Origin: Shewanella fodinae
GTDB lineage: Bacteria; Pseudomonadota; Gammaproteobacteria; Enterobacterales; Shewanellaceae
DNA: 64,000 nt
Assembly: GCF_014651955.1 (NCBI RefSeq)
Contig: NZ_BMXW01000004.1
Location: 157,537-221,536 of the forward strand
Reading direction: 5' to 3'
Below the pieces are notes generated by a model. It had not been told where the DNA came from and did not search any database. It worked only from the letters and a program-made list of their open reading frames with translations. Each line of letters opens with the position of its first letter. The first letter of the stretch is position 1. This document shows, one piece after another, positions 28,164 through 37,307 of this stretch. The position numbers were made by a program, and so were the translations under genes.

Positions 28164-28694
28164 ATGAAACACACCATCGAAATGATGATCTCTGCTGAGG
28201 AGATAAATAGCAAACTGGATGAACTGGCTGCGCGCATTAACGCCCATTACCAGGATACCGATAAGCTGCTGATGGTGGGCTTGCTTAAAGGTTCTGTGGT
28301 GTTTATGGCGGACTTATGCCGTCGTATCAAGGGCCATGTGGAGATCGACTTTATGTCGGTGTCTAGCTATGGCAATACCATGACCAGTTCCCGCGATGTA
28401 AAAATTCTCAAAGATGTGCAGTCCGATATTGCCGGGCGCCATGTGTTGATTGTGGAAGACCTTATTGATTCGGGCAACACTCTCAATAAAGTGCGCGAAA
28501 TGCTGCGGTTACGCGATCCTAAGAGCTTGGCACTGTGTACTTTGCTGGATAAGCCTGACCGTCGTGAAGTGGATGTGCCGGTTGATTTTGTCGGCTTTAC
28601 CATTCCCGACGAATTTGTGGTAGGTTATGGCATCGACTATGCGGAGCAATACCGCAATCTCCCTTATATCGCCCGGGTTATCCCTCAGGAATAA
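28164..28694 (+). CDS. hpt: Hypoxanthine phosphoribosyltransferase
   Basis: 176 residues from the ATG at 28164. Salvages hypoxanthine (and guanine) to IMP/GMP using PRPP. Visible motifs: [12 protein letters not shown] with the PRPP loop, the flexible-loop [10 protein letters not shown], the PRPP signature [14 protein letters not shown] and the purine-contact [17 protein letters not shown]. Seven bases after ubiX, and followed by a strong terminator; it is the last gene of the mpl-ubiX-hpt unit. Confidence 0.95.
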   Translation: MKHTIEMMISAEEINSKLDELAARINAHYQDTDKLLMVGLLKGSVVFMADLCRRIKGHVEIDFMSVSSYGNTMTSSRDVKILKDVQSDIAGRHVLIVEDLIDSGNTLNKVREMLRLRDPKSLALCTLLDKPDRREVDVPVDFVGFTIPDEFVVGYGIDYAEQYRNLPYIARVIPQE

Positions 28695-28726
28695 AACTGC
28701 ATTGAGCGGTTTTAGCAGGCGATCTG

Positions 28727-28754
28727 ACTCCCGCAATAGCGGGAGTTTTGTTTT
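28727..28754 (+). terminator. Terminator after hpt
   Basis: 8-bp stem ACTCCCGC (28727-28734) with GCGGGAGT (28739-28746), AATA loop, then TTTGTTTT. Confidence 0.9.
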
Positions 28755-28775
28755 ATCCAACAGAGGACTCAACAG

Positions 28776-29711
28776 ATGACAGCAGGTGTGGCGCTGGCGC
28801 TGGAAAACCTTAGAAAAACCTACAAGGGCGGCGTCGAGGCCGTCAAAGGTATCAATCTCAAGGTAAAGCAAGGAGATTTCTTCGCCTTGCTGGGCCCCAA
28901 CGGGGCAGGCAAATCTACCACCATCGGTATTATCAGTTCGCTGGTACATAAAACCAGTGGCAAGGTTGAGGTGTTTGGTCACGATCTGGATAAAGAACTG
29001 GAATTGGCCAAGCTGTGTATCGGTTTGGTGCCGCAGGAGTTTAATTTCAACCAGTTTGAAACCGTACTGCAGATTGTGGTGAATCAGGCGGGTTACTATG
29101 GTGTGCCGCGGGCAGAAGCTCATATTCGGGCAAAGAAGTATCTGACTCAACTGGATTTGTGGCAAAAACGCGATGCCAAAGCTCGGGAACTCTCAGGCGG
29201 CATGAAACGGCGACTCATGATTGCCAGAGCGCTGATGCATGAACCACAACTGTTGATCCTTGATGAACCGACTGCTGGGGTGGATATTGAATTGCGGCGC
29301 TCCATGTGGGAGTTCCTGCAACGCATTAATCAGGAAGGTGTCACTATTATTCTGACCACTCATTATCTGGAAGAAGCTGAAATGCTTTGCCGCAACATCG
29401 GCATTATCGATAACGGGGTGCTGGTGGAATGCACCAGCATGAAAGCCTTGCTGGCGAAACTGGATATGGAAACCTTTGTGTTGGATCTTAAGCAGTCGCA
29501 GGCACAGCTACCTGCACTCACAGGTATTCAGGCACGGCTTATTGACCCTAATACGCTGGAGGTGGATGTCGCCAAGTCCAATAGCCTCAATAGCGTGTTT
29601 GCTGCACTGACCGCACAGGGCATTGATGTATTGTCAATGCGTAACAAGACCAATCGGTTAGAGGAACTGTTTGTGGAATTGGTGGAACGGGACAAAGGAG
29701 CCAGCGCATGA
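28776..29711 (+). CDS. yadG: ABC transporter ATP-binding protein (YadG type)
   Basis: 311 residues; RBS AGAGGA at 28761-28766. Complete ABC ATPase: Walker A GPNGAGKSTT (about residues 43-52), signature LSGGMKRRL, Walker B LLILDEPTAGVD and the switch His in TTHYLEEAE. A C-terminal extension of about 90 residues is typical of the YadG/DrrA group. Together with the next gene it forms an ABC-2 exporter of unknown substrate. The start of yadH overlaps its stop by four bases. Confidence 0.92.
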   Translation: MTAGVALALENLRKTYKGGVEAVKGINLKVKQGDFFALLGPNGAGKSTTIGIISSLVHKTSGKVEVFGHDLDKELELAKLCIGLVPQEFNFNQFETVLQIVVNQAGYYGVPRAEAHIRAKKYLTQLDLWQKRDAKARELSGGMKRRLMIARALMHEPQLLILDEPTAGVDIELRRSMWEFLQRINQEGVTIILTTHYLEEAEMLCRNIGIIDNGVLVECTSMKALLAKLDMETFVLDLKQSQAQLPALTGIQARLIDPNTLEVDVAKSNSLNSVFAALTAQGIDVLSMRNKTNRLEELFVELVERDKGASA

Positions 29712-30478
29712 GAGGCCTGTATTTTATCGCCTTCAAAAGCATTGTCATTAAAGAGATCACTCGCTTTAGCCGGATTTGGATCCAAACACTGCTGCCCCCT
29801 GCTATCACTATGACACTGTATTTTCTGATTTTTGGCAGCTTGGTCGGCAGCCGGATTGGCGAGATGGGTGGCGTATCCTATATGGAATTTATCGCCCCTG
29901 GGCTGATCATGATGTCAGTAATCACTAACTCCTATTCCAATGTGGCTTCGTCCTTTTTCAGTGCCAAGTTTCAGCGCAATCTGGAAGAACTGCTGGTAGC
30001 ACCGGTGCCACATTATGTCATGATTGGCGGCTATGTGGCCGGTGGTGTGGCTCGCGGTTTGCTGGTGGGGCTGATTGTCACCTTAGTGGCCATGTTCTTT
30101 GTGGATCTGCATCTGCAGCATCCATTGCTGGTGGTGGTCACGGTGTTTCTAACCTCAGTGCTGTTTGCTCTAGGCGGTCTGATTAACGCAGTATTTGCCC
30201 GTAATTTTGATGACATCAGTATTATTCCCACCTTTGTACTGACACCGTTGACCTATTTAGGCGGCGTGTTTTATTCGCTATCTTTGTTACCGGATTTTTG
30301 GCGTGGGGTGTCGGCGTTAAATCCGATAGTCTATATGATCAACGTATTCCGCTACGGCTTTCTTGGCTTTGCCGATATCAGTGTCGGGTTATCCATGCTA
30401 GTAATCGTCGGTTTCTGTGTTGGTCTATGGTTACTGGCATACTATCTGGTGTCGCGAGGCATTGGTTTGCGCACCTGA
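29708..30478 (+). CDS. yadH: ABC-2 type transporter permease (YadH type)
   Basis: 256 residues with six hydrophobic segments and the ABC-2 signature around LTPLTYLGGVFYSLSLLP. Overlaps yadG (ATGA), so both halves are translated together. Substrate unknown: E. coli YadGH is likewise poorly characterised. Converges on the minus-strand gene at 30502 with only 23 bases between. Confidence 0.92.
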   Translation: MRGLYFIAFKSIVIKEITRFSRIWIQTLLPPAITMTLYFLIFGSLVGSRIGEMGGVSYMEFIAPGLIMMSVITNSYSNVASSFFSAKFQRNLEELLVAPVPHYVMIGGYVAGGVARGLLVGLIVTLVAMFFVDLHLQHPLLVVVTVFLTSVLFALGGLINAVFARNFDDISIIPTFVLTPLTYLGGVFYSLSLLPDFWRGVSALNPIVYMINVFRYGFLGFADISVGLSMLVIVGFCVGLWLLAYYLVSRGIGLRT

Positions 30479-30501
30479 TATACCTAGCTCAGGGATGAGC
30501 C

Positions 30502-31002
30502 TTATTCTGCCAACTGTAATTTGTATTCTTGTAACCGTGTTAGCTGTTGCTGGTTGCTTTGCTGCAAGCCATCGTAATGTTGGTTTATTTTACGCTGTTT
30601 CTGCAAAAACGCTGGTGCGGAGGCGGCAATATGTTCCCAGTAGCGTTCTCGATCTAACTTTTGTAACTCGCCTGTCCGCAACATTTCTAGGTAACTGTGT
30701 TCTTGCTGCAGCCGATAAATTTCTGTTTCTAGCCAACGTCGTAACTGCGCCTCAGTGAGATTTTTCTGCGCTAGGAGCCTTAACAGTGGGTCATCTGCTG
30801 GATTTTGCGTGGCAGTCTCGGTGGCAAGGCCATAATGGTATTCGAGCTGATGTTGAGTGTAGTCAGATGGACACGGTTGCTGGCTGAAAATTACCTGATC
30901 CTGAGCCGTGCATTTATAGATGAGCTTGCTGTCCTCGGCCGAGGCACTCGTGCCAGCAAGCAGTAATACCCCCAACAAGCAGCATCGATTAGTTGATAAC
31001 AT
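30502..31002 (-). CDS. Secreted DUF4124-like protein
   Basis: 166 residues from the ATG at 31002, which gives a normal signal peptide (LLGVLLLAGTSASA, cleavage near residue 22); an ATG at 31038 would add 12 residues. The first mature segment IYKCTAQDQVIFSQQPCP matches the short DUF4124 motif, with two cysteines likely to form a disulfide in the periplasm. The rest is helical and rich in Gln, Leu, Arg and Glu, apparently coiled coil (residues 90-160). Function unknown. Stands alone next to panC. Confidence 0.75.
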   Translation of the reverse strand: MLSTNRCCLLGVLLLAGTSASAEDSKLIYKCTAQDQVIFSQQPCPSDYTQHQLEYHYGLATETATQNPADDPLLRLLAQKNLTEAQLRRWLETEIYRLQQEHSYLEMLRTGELQKLDRERYWEHIAASAPAFLQKQRKINQHYDGLQQSNQQQLTRLQEYKLQLAE

Positions 31003-31149
31003 TGCACTGTCAGCCAGATTTACAATGTTAATTATCATGGCCCAATTTGTTACGTGAGGCCAGTTTTTTGGCTGTGACAGTAATTTGGCAACGACTGCTT
31101 GAGAGGTGCCACCAGTTGCGGTTTTAATATGGCAACTGGTGGCTGGGCG

Positions 31150-31995
31150 TTAACGATTAAACACCAGATTGTCGATCAGACGGGCTTTACCGAGATATGC
31201 TGCAGCAAGCAGCACTAACTCTTTATCTTTATCTGTCGCTGGTGTCAGCGTTTGTGCCTGGCGAAGCTCAATATAATCTGGCGTTAATCCGGCCGCCTGC
31301 AATGCGGCTTTGGCGCTGTTGATGGCACTATCAACGGCGTTACCCGCTTTGATTGCCTCCGCCAGATCATCCAGCGTTCTTTTTAGCGCTGGCGCTTTGG
31401 CGCGTTCTTCTGCGGTGAGATAACCATTACGGCTACTCAGTGCCAGCCCCGAAGATTCTCGCACGGTATCAACGCCCATCACTTCCACTGGCAGTGACAA
31501 GTCTTCAACCATGGTGCGAATAATCTGCAACTGCTGATAATCTTTACGGCCAAATAGGGCAATATCAGGCTGTACGATGTTGAACAGTTTGCAGACGATG
31601 GTGGCGGCACCGCGGAAATGACCGGGACGGGTGGCACCGCACAGCTGTTCTGAGATCCCAGGAACTTCAACAAACGTTTGTGCTGCTAGACCTCGGGGAT
31701 AGATAATCTCTGGCGTTGGTAAAAACAGCAGTTCGCAGCCTGCTTCCACTAGTTTCTGCTGATCAGCTTCCAGTGTCCTTGGATAGCCAGCGAGATCTTC
31801 ATTCGGCCCGAATTGCATCGGGTTGACGAAGATTGAGGCGACGACATGATCGGCGCGGCGTCTGCCTTCGGTGATCAGGCTGATATGGCCCGCGTGCAGA
31901 TTACCCATTGTGGGAACAAAGGCAACACTTTCTCCCTTGTTTTTCCAGGTTTTAATCCGGGCGCGGATTTCCTCTATCTTAGCGGTTGTCAACAT
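31150..31995 (-). CDS. panC: Pantothenate synthetase
   Basis: 281 residues. Condenses pantoate and beta-alanine with ATP to make pantothenate. Nucleotidyltransferase motifs: [15 protein letters not shown] (HIGH type), the pantoate-binding [20 protein letters not shown], and [12 protein letters not shown] (KMSKS-like). Follows panB by 23 bases on the minus strand, the classic panBC pair of coenzyme A synthesis. Confidence 0.97.
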   Translation of the reverse strand: MLTTAKIEEIRARIKTWKNKGESVAFVPTMGNLHAGHISLITEGRRRADHVVASIFVNPMQFGPNEDLAGYPRTLEADQQKLVEAGCELLFLPTPEIIYPRGLAAQTFVEVPGISEQLCGATRPGHFRGAATIVCKLFNIVQPDIALFGRKDYQQLQIIRTMVEDLSLPVEVMGVDTVRESSGLALSSRNGYLTAEERAKAPALKRTLDDLAEAIKAGNAVDSAINSAKAALQAAGLTPDYIELRQAQTLTPATDKDKELVLLAAAYLGKARLIDNLVFNR

Positions 31996-32018
31996 TTACG
32001 TAATGATCCAAAAGGTGT

Positions 32019-32813
32019 TCAGTTGAATGTATGCTCATCAGCGGGGAACAGTCCCTGCTGTACTTCCTCAATATAAGCGCTAATTGCTGCGCGGATATCA
32101 CCGGTTTGCTTGAGGTAATTTTTGGAGAATTTAGGAATATAGCCGGAAGAGATGCCCAGCACATCGTGCATCACCAGAATTTGTCCATCGGTGTCTTTGC
32201 CAGCACCGATACCAATCACTGGAATGCGCACGGCTTCAGTGACTGCTTTAGCCAGCGCAGCAGGAATACATTCGAGTACCAGTAATTGTGCCCCAGCAGC
32301 TTCAAAGCCCTTTGCTTCATCAAGGATGCGTTTAGCGTTGTCTTCATCTCGTCCCTGAATCTTAAAGCCACCAAACACATGTACGGACTGCGGTGTCAGA
32401 CCAATGTGAGCACATACTGGGATACCGCGTTCAGTGAGCATTTTGACGGTGGGCATTAGCCAGTGACCACCTTCCAGTTTTACCATAGCGGCACCTGCCT
32501 GCATCACCTTGGCACAGTTGCTGAGGGCCTGTTCCGGCGTGGCGTATGCCATAAATGGCAGATCGGCAACCAGTAATGCCCGGCTGATACCGCGGCGAAC
32601 ACAACGGGTGTGGTAACACATGTCATCAAGGGTAACGGGCAGTGTATCGTCTTGCCCTTGCAGCACCATCCCCAGAGAGTCACCGATGAGCACGACATCA
32701 ATACCTTGTTCATCGAAGGCTTTGGCAAAGCTGGCATCATAGGCGGTGAGCGAGGCGAATTTCTTGCCTTCCTGCTTGTATTTGAGCAGTGTGGCGATTG
32801 TGACTTTGGACAT
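32019..32813 (-). CDS. panB: 3-methyl-2-oxobutanoate hydroxymethyltransferase
   Basis: 264 residues from the ATG ending at 32813 ([18 protein letters not shown]); the frame has five more codons upstream with a less typical start. First step of the pantoate branch: transfers a hydroxymethyl group from methylene-tetrahydrofolate to ketoisovalerate. Metal and substrate motifs [29 protein letters not shown] and [12 protein letters not shown] are present. Lies between folK and panC, convenient for folate-linked metabolism. Confidence 0.97.
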   Translation of the reverse strand: MSKVTIATLLKYKQEGKKFASLTAYDASFAKAFDEQGIDVVLIGDSLGMVLQGQDDTLPVTLDDMCYHTRCVRRGISRALLVADLPFMAYATPEQALSNCAKVMQAGAAMVKLEGGHWLMPTVKMLTERGIPVCAHIGLTPQSVHVFGGFKIQGRDEDNAKRILDEAKGFEAAGAQLLVLECIPAALAKAVTEAVRIPVIGIGAGKDTDGQILVMHDVLGISSGYIPKFSKNYLKQTGDIRAAISAYIEEVQQGLFPADEHTFN

Positions 32814-32891
32814 AAGCTTGTCTTCCAAACACGTGGGTGAACTGAGTTATATGCCATCCGCCAGCATCTGGCAATGGCTATCGACGTTGGC

Positions 32892-33377
32892 TCATGTTGA
32901 GGGTAACGGCTGTACAGCGCGTTGCATGTCAGCGTCGATCAAATCGCTGATTAATGTACCACAGGGTAGCCGTAAATGGGGCGAAAGTTCCGCTAACGGT
33001 ACCAGTACGAATGCCCGTTGTTTCATGCCGTAGTGTGGTACCTTTAGTCGTGGCATATCGATGATCTGTGAGCCATACAGCAGCAGATCCAGGTCCAATG
33101 TGCGCGGTCCCCAACGCACTTCGCGGGTCCGTCCTTGTGCGGCTTCTATGGCTTGTAGTGCATCCAGCAGTGCCAGTGGTTCAAGGTCGGTGTCGAAACA
33201 GGCAACGGCATTGAGGTATTCCGGTTGTGGTACATCGCCCATAGGGGCACTGCGATAATAGGATGACAAACGCAGGCTGTTATTGCCTGCTAATTGCGTT
33301 AGTGCGGCTTTTGCCTGTTCCAGCTGCTGTTTGGGCTCAGCCAGATTGGCGCCTAGTGCCACATAAACCTGTGGCAT
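32892..33377 (-). CDS. folK: 2-amino-4-hydroxy-6-hydroxymethyldihydropteridine pyrophosphokinase
   Basis: 161 residues starting MPQVYVALGANLAEP at 33377, one base after the pcnB stop; a longer in-frame extension runs inside pcnB and has no family support. Transfers pyrophosphate from ATP to the pterin in folate synthesis. The signature RWGPRTLDLDLLLYG and the start VALGANL are diagnostic. Part of the pcnB-folK-panB-panC run. Confidence 0.95.
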   Translation of the reverse strand: MPQVYVALGANLAEPKQQLEQAKAALTQLAGNNSLRLSSYYRSAPMGDVPQPEYLNAVACFDTDLEPLALLDALQAIEAAQGRTREVRWGPRTLDLDLLLYGSQIIDMPRLKVPHYGMKQRAFVLVPLAELSPHLRLPCGTLISDLIDADMQRAVQPLPST

Positions 33378-33378
33378 C

Positions 33379-34797
33379 TTATTCGGCGGCCTCTGGCGTG
33401 TTTTCAGTTTTGCCACGGCGAGGTCGACGGCGACGCTGACTGGCGTTACGGTTGCGTTGATTGCCTTTGTTGCTGTCGCTTGCCAGTTCGCGGCGCTGCT
33501 CTTCATCGGCATCCACAAACTGCTGCCACCAAGCAGCCAGTTTTGCTAGATTGCCACCTTCAGCATTGGCGCGCATCAACAGTAAGTCATAGGCAGCACG
33601 GAATTTGGGGTGTTCCAGCAGCTTGAATGCTCGACCACCTTTAGACCGTTCAAAACGTAACTGCAATTGCCAAATATCGCGTGCGGGTGTGCTAAAGCGT
33701 CGCGGAATACTGATGGTCTGGCACTGTTGTTCCAGTACGTCGCCCATGGCGGCATAAAAGGCATCGTAATGACTCAGACCGCTTTCGGAGGCGATATCCT
33801 GCGCACGAGCTTGCAAGGGATACCATAACAGCGCAGCGAAGAAATAAGCCGGGGTGACCGGTTTGTCCTCGTTAATGCGCACATCAGTACTGTGCATCAC
33901 TTCCGTTAGCATGCGCATGGCTGGCCCCTTGGGGTCATCGTGCAACTGTGCTTCCACTAACGGGAATAATGGCTCAAATAAATGATACTCACGCATTAGT
34001 CGCAGGTTCTGCCCGGCTTTACCGGCAAAAAACAGCTTCAATATCTCTTCATACATGCGTGCGGCCGGAATATCTTTCAGCAACCCTGCCAGCGCCTTAA
34101 TGGGCGCGGCAGTATGCGCCTCAATCTGCATACCTAATTTGCCCGCAAAGCGCACGGCTCTAAGCATGCGCACCGGATCTTCACGGTAACGGGTTTCTGG
34201 ATCGCCAATCAGTCTTAGCGTACGATTTTGCAGATCTTGCAAGCCGCCGCCATAGCTGCGGATACTGTAGTCTTCAATGCTGTAATACAGGGCGTTGACG
34301 GTGAAGTCTCGGCGCTCTGCGTCCTGATCGATATCGCCGTAAACATTGTCTCGCAGTAGTCGCCCTGCAGCATTGACCTTAGAAATCGTCTCGCTGTTTT
34401 CGCCATGATGACCGCGGAACGTTGCAACTTCGATTACATCTCGTCCAAATACAATATGTGCTAGGCGGAAACGACGTCCCACTAATCGGCAATTGCGGAA
34501 CAGTTTTTTGATGTCTTCCGGGGTGGCATTGGTGACCACGTCAAAATCTTTCGGCTCCAATCCCAGCAGCAAGTCACGCACACCGCCGCCTACCAGATAG
34601 GCCTGATAGCCAGATTTATGCAGGCGATATAACACTTTCAGCGCGTTATCGCTGATCTGCTTGCGGGAGATACTATGACCATCGCGGGGAATGATCTCTA
34701 GACTGAGTGCTGTGTCTGTATAGGCTTCTTCGGGAAGTTTGGCAGCTGGGCCATCGTCAAACAACTGCTTACAGAACTGTGTGATACGGCGAAAAAT
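33379..34797 (-). CDS. pcnB: Poly(A) polymerase I, probable ATT start codon
   Basis: 472 residues if translation begins at the ATT at 34797-34795. Adds poly(A) tails that speed RNA decay. Nucleotidyltransferase motifs: YLVGGGVRDLLLG and DFDVVTNA (catalytic Asp pair), RRDFTVNALYY, RFAGKLGM in the neck region, and a very basic C-tail (QRRRRPRRGK) for RNA binding. No ATG or GTG lies at the right place: the next alternative, the TTG at 34764, would remove FRRITQFCKQ. The ATT has AGAGGTG (34808-34802) upstream. E. coli pcnB is a known case of AUU initiation, which limits its expression (established). Confidence 0.9.
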   Translation of the reverse strand: MFRRITQFCKQLFDDGPAAKLPEEAYTDTALSLEIIPRDGHSISRKQISDNALKVLYRLHKSGYQAYLVGGGVRDLLLGLEPKDFDVVTNATPEDIKKLFRNCRLVGRRFRLAHIVFGRDVIEVATFRGHHGENSETISKVNAAGRLLRDNVYGDIDQDAERRDFTVNALYYSIEDYSIRSYGGGLQDLQNRTLRLIGDPETRYREDPVRMLRAVRFAGKLGMQIEAHTAAPIKALAGLLKDIPAARMYEEILKLFFAGKAGQNLRLMREYHLFEPLFPLVEAQLHDDPKGPAMRMLTEVMHSTDVRINEDKPVTPAYFFAALLWYPLQARAQDIASESGLSHYDAFYAAMGDVLEQQCQTISIPRRFSTPARDIWQLQLRFERSKGGRAFKLLEHPKFRAAYDLLLMRANAEGGNLAKLAAWWQQFVDADEEQRRELASDSNKGNQRNRNASQRRRRPRRGKTENTPEAAE

Positions 34798-34878
34798 AGG
34801 GCACCTCTAAGTGTGATCACAAAGTTTGGGAACAAAACTGGCGGCTATCATATACCAATTAGCGAGGGATGAGTATAT

Positions 34879-35757
34879 TCAGCTGCCGATGAGGATCTCG
34901 GTTTGTTTGGGGATCCGCTGCAGATCAAACTGTGCGACCGCTTGCGCCAGCATGCGCTCGGGCATATCAACAGTGACGGGAGGTTGTCCGAGAAAGGCTA
35001 ATGCCTGTTGTAGCGCAATATGGGGCCGTTTTTTATCCAGCGCTTCAGCATGGTTCTGCTTGGAAAGTTTAAAACCGGGTTTGAGCACTGCCAGCGGCAG
35101 ATGTAAAAATTGTGGTAACGGCAAGCCGAGTTGCCGATATAAGCTCAACTGGCGGCAGCTGGCTTCTAGTAAGTCGGCTCCGCGCACTATCTCTGTCACC
35201 TCCTGGTAAGCATCATCCAGCACTACTGCCAGTTGGTACGCATACAAGCCATCGCTGCGCTGAATGATAAAATCTTCACTGGCAAAGTCACTGGTGACCT
35301 GGATTTTGCCAAGTAACAGATCATCAAAACTGGCGACCTGTTGCTGGTTATATATTCGCACTGCGCCTTCTGGCAGTGCCAACTGACGACAGTGACCGTT
35401 GTAGAGTCCGTGCATCTGTTCCTGAATGGTCTTGCGACTGCATTGACAGAAGTAAGCCTCTCCCTGCGCCAATAATTGATCGATACACGCTTGATAAGCG
35501 TTGAAGCGCTGGCTCTGATACAACACTTTGTCGTCCCAATGCAATCCATAGAGCTCCAGCGTGCGGCGAATATCGTCTGCTGCCCCTTCTATTTCTCTTG
35601 GAGGGTCAATATCTTCGATACGTAGCAGCCACTTGCCGCCACAGGATCGGGCACGCAAAAAGCTACCGAGAGCGGCAATAAGAGAACCAAAATGCAGGGA
35701 ACCGGATGGAGATGGCGCAAAGCGTCCGACGTAGGCCGGGCTGGTGGTGATATTCAT
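34879..35757 (-). CDS. gluQ: Glutamyl-Q tRNA(Asp) synthetase
   Basis: 292 residues. A truncated GluRS paralogue lacking the anticodon-binding domain that attaches glutamate to the queuosine in tRNA-Asp. The HIGH-type motif is FAPSPSGSLHFGS; the zinc ligands lie in FCQCSRKT with further Cys and His in the next 20 residues; KLSKQNH is the KMSKS-type loop. Between dksA and pcnB, exactly as in E. coli (yadB). Confidence 0.96.
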   Translation of the reverse strand: MNITTSPAYVGRFAPSPSGSLHFGSLIAALGSFLRARSCGGKWLLRIEDIDPPREIEGAADDIRRTLELYGLHWDDKVLYQSQRFNAYQACIDQLLAQGEAYFCQCSRKTIQEQMHGLYNGHCRQLALPEGAVRIYNQQQVASFDDLLLGKIQVTSDFASEDFIIQRSDGLYAYQLAVVLDDAYQEVTEIVRGADLLEASCRQLSLYRQLGLPLPQFLHLPLAVLKPGFKLSKQNHAEALDKKRPHIALQQALAFLGQPPVTVDMPERMLAQAVAQFDLQRIPKQTEILIGS

Positions 35758-35780
35758 ATCCTGAGCAACGGCAACATCAA

Positions 35781-35801
35781 CGCGGGGTAGTGTGCCCCGC
35801 G
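35781..35801 (-). terminator. Hairpin between dksA and gluQ
   Basis: CGCGGGG (35781-35787) pairs with CCCCGCG (35795-35801), 7-base loop; flanking CAA/TTG can extend the stem around a bulge. On the minus strand only TTGATGTT follows, so it is more likely an attenuator or RNA-processing hairpin than a full terminator. Confidence 0.5.
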
Positions 35802-35817
35802 GTTGTTGGGGCAGGAA

Positions 35818-36261
35818 TTAACCTGCCATCTGTTTTTCTTTGATCTCAGCGAGCGTCTTGCAGTCGATACACAGATCTGCCGTAGGACGAGCTTCCAAGC
35901 GACGGATACCTATTTCAACCCCACAAGATTCGCAAAAGCCGAAATCATCGTCTTCAATCTTTTTCAGTGTTTTCTCAATTTTCTTGATCAGCTTACGCTC
36001 ACGGTCACGAGCCCGCAGTTCGAGACTGAACTCTTCTTCCTGCGCAGCTCTATCTACTGGATCAGGAAAGTTAGCCGCTTCGTCCTGCATGTGCGTTACG
36101 GTACGATCAACTTCGTGACGCAGCTGTTTACGCCAGGCTTCCAGAATGGCTCTGAAGTGAGCCAACTGTTGAGGGTTCATGTATTCCTCACCAGGTTGTT
36201 CCTGATAAGGACTCAGACCAGCGATAGCGAGTACACCAAGTGTTTTAGTGCCTTCAGGCAT
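35818..36261 (-). CDS. dksA: RNA polymerase-binding transcription factor DksA
   Basis: 147 residues. Acts with ppGpp in the secondary channel of RNA polymerase during the stringent response. A long coiled-coil hairpin (about residues 35-110) whose tip includes [12 protein letters not shown], with the conserved Asp and Ala residues, precedes the zinc finger: CxxC-17-CxxC (CESCG and CIDC). Neighbours sfsA upstream and gluQ downstream keep the standard enterobacterial order. Confidence 0.97.
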   Translation of the reverse strand: MPEGTKTLGVLAIAGLSPYQEQPGEEYMNPQQLAHFRAILEAWRKQLRHEVDRTVTHMQDEAANFPDPVDRAAQEEEFSLELRARDRERKLIKKIEKTLKKIEDDDFGFCESCGVEIGIRRLEARPTADLCIDCKTLAEIKEKQMAG

Positions 36262-36416
36262 AACGCATCTCCTGTTTCAATTTGCGTCATAGGGCGTTTT
36301 TGCGAACGGCCGCTATCTATAGCAGAATCTATTTACCTAGGCAAACATTTCCAAAAATCGGTGATCATATCTTTGAATATGTCTGCTAATTTCCTTTTGA
36401 GCAAATTTTTACGTTA

Positions 36417-37133
36417 TTATTCCCGGTTTCCTTCCAGGAAGGGTAAGCGCTTTTCCACCTGAAAAGCTTCAGGGCTCAGGGACGTGGCGTAAACCAGTAC
36501 CTCAACACCGTGCGCTACCGCCTGTACAAGTAAATCCGCATAATCTGGGTCAATATGCCGAGCTGCAGCCACCTTTTTTATGCCTGTGTGCTGGACGAGG
36601 AACATTAACACTCCCCGTTGACCTTTTTCCACTACTGCCATCAATTCTCGCAGATGTTTTTGCCCGCGAGTGGTGACTGCGTCTGGAAAATAACCACAAT
36701 CGCCTTCCAGCAAGGTGGTGTTCTTGACTTCCACGTAACAGTCAGGGCGAACACCATTGCTCAGAAATATGTCAATACGACTATTTTCTTCGCCATATTT
36801 CACTTCCCGGCGCAAGGATTGATAACCTTGTAACTCAGCAATGATGCCGTTGCTGATAGCTTCCGCCACCAATTCGTTAGCCCGGCCAGTATTAACGCCT
36901 ATCAATTGTCCTTGTGGATTTTGCATCAGCTCCCAGGTGCCGGGATATTTACGCTTAGTATTGTCCGACACTGAGTACCACACGGGTTGCCCAGGAAACT
37001 GACAATTCTTCATGGAACCTGTGTTCGGGCAATGCAGCGTTGTTTCACTGCCATCCGGCAACTGCACATCGGCTAAAAACCGCTTATAGCGCTTCAGCAA
37101 TACTGCCTGTTGCAATGGCGAAGTGAATTTCAT
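36417..37133 (-). CDS. sfsA: Sugar fermentation stimulation protein SfsA
   Basis: 238 residues, near the usual 234. Single-domain protein with an OB-type N-terminus ([12 protein letters not shown]) and a restriction-endonuclease-like fold, seen in the conserved [18 protein letters not shown] and [11 protein letters not shown]. Described as a DNA-binding regulator of maltose metabolism in E. coli; the biochemical role is not settled. Upstream of dksA. Confidence 0.95.
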   Translation of the reverse strand: MKFTSPLQQAVLLKRYKRFLADVQLPDGSETTLHCPNTGSMKNCQFPGQPVWYSVSDNTKRKYPGTWELMQNPQGQLIGVNTGRANELVAEAISNGIIAELQGYQSLRREVKYGEENSRIDIFLSNGVRPDCYVEVKNTTLLEGDCGYFPDAVTTRGQKHLRELMAVVEKGQRGVLMFLVQHTGIKKVAAARHIDPDYADLLVQAVAHGVEVLVYATSLSPEAFQVEKRLPFLEGNRE

Positions 37134-37307
37134 GCCGCTAAATCTCTATTTTTACCACAAGCCTAAATATAGAAACGCCACAGCCTAGCAGGGTTTACGC
37201 TTTCTCACAAATATCACGCTCTGGATAACTTTAGCAGCTCGGTGCAATGCTATACACTTGCTGCCAAAGGGTATCTGCAGTGGTACCCACAGTGAGAAGG
37301 ATAAATC

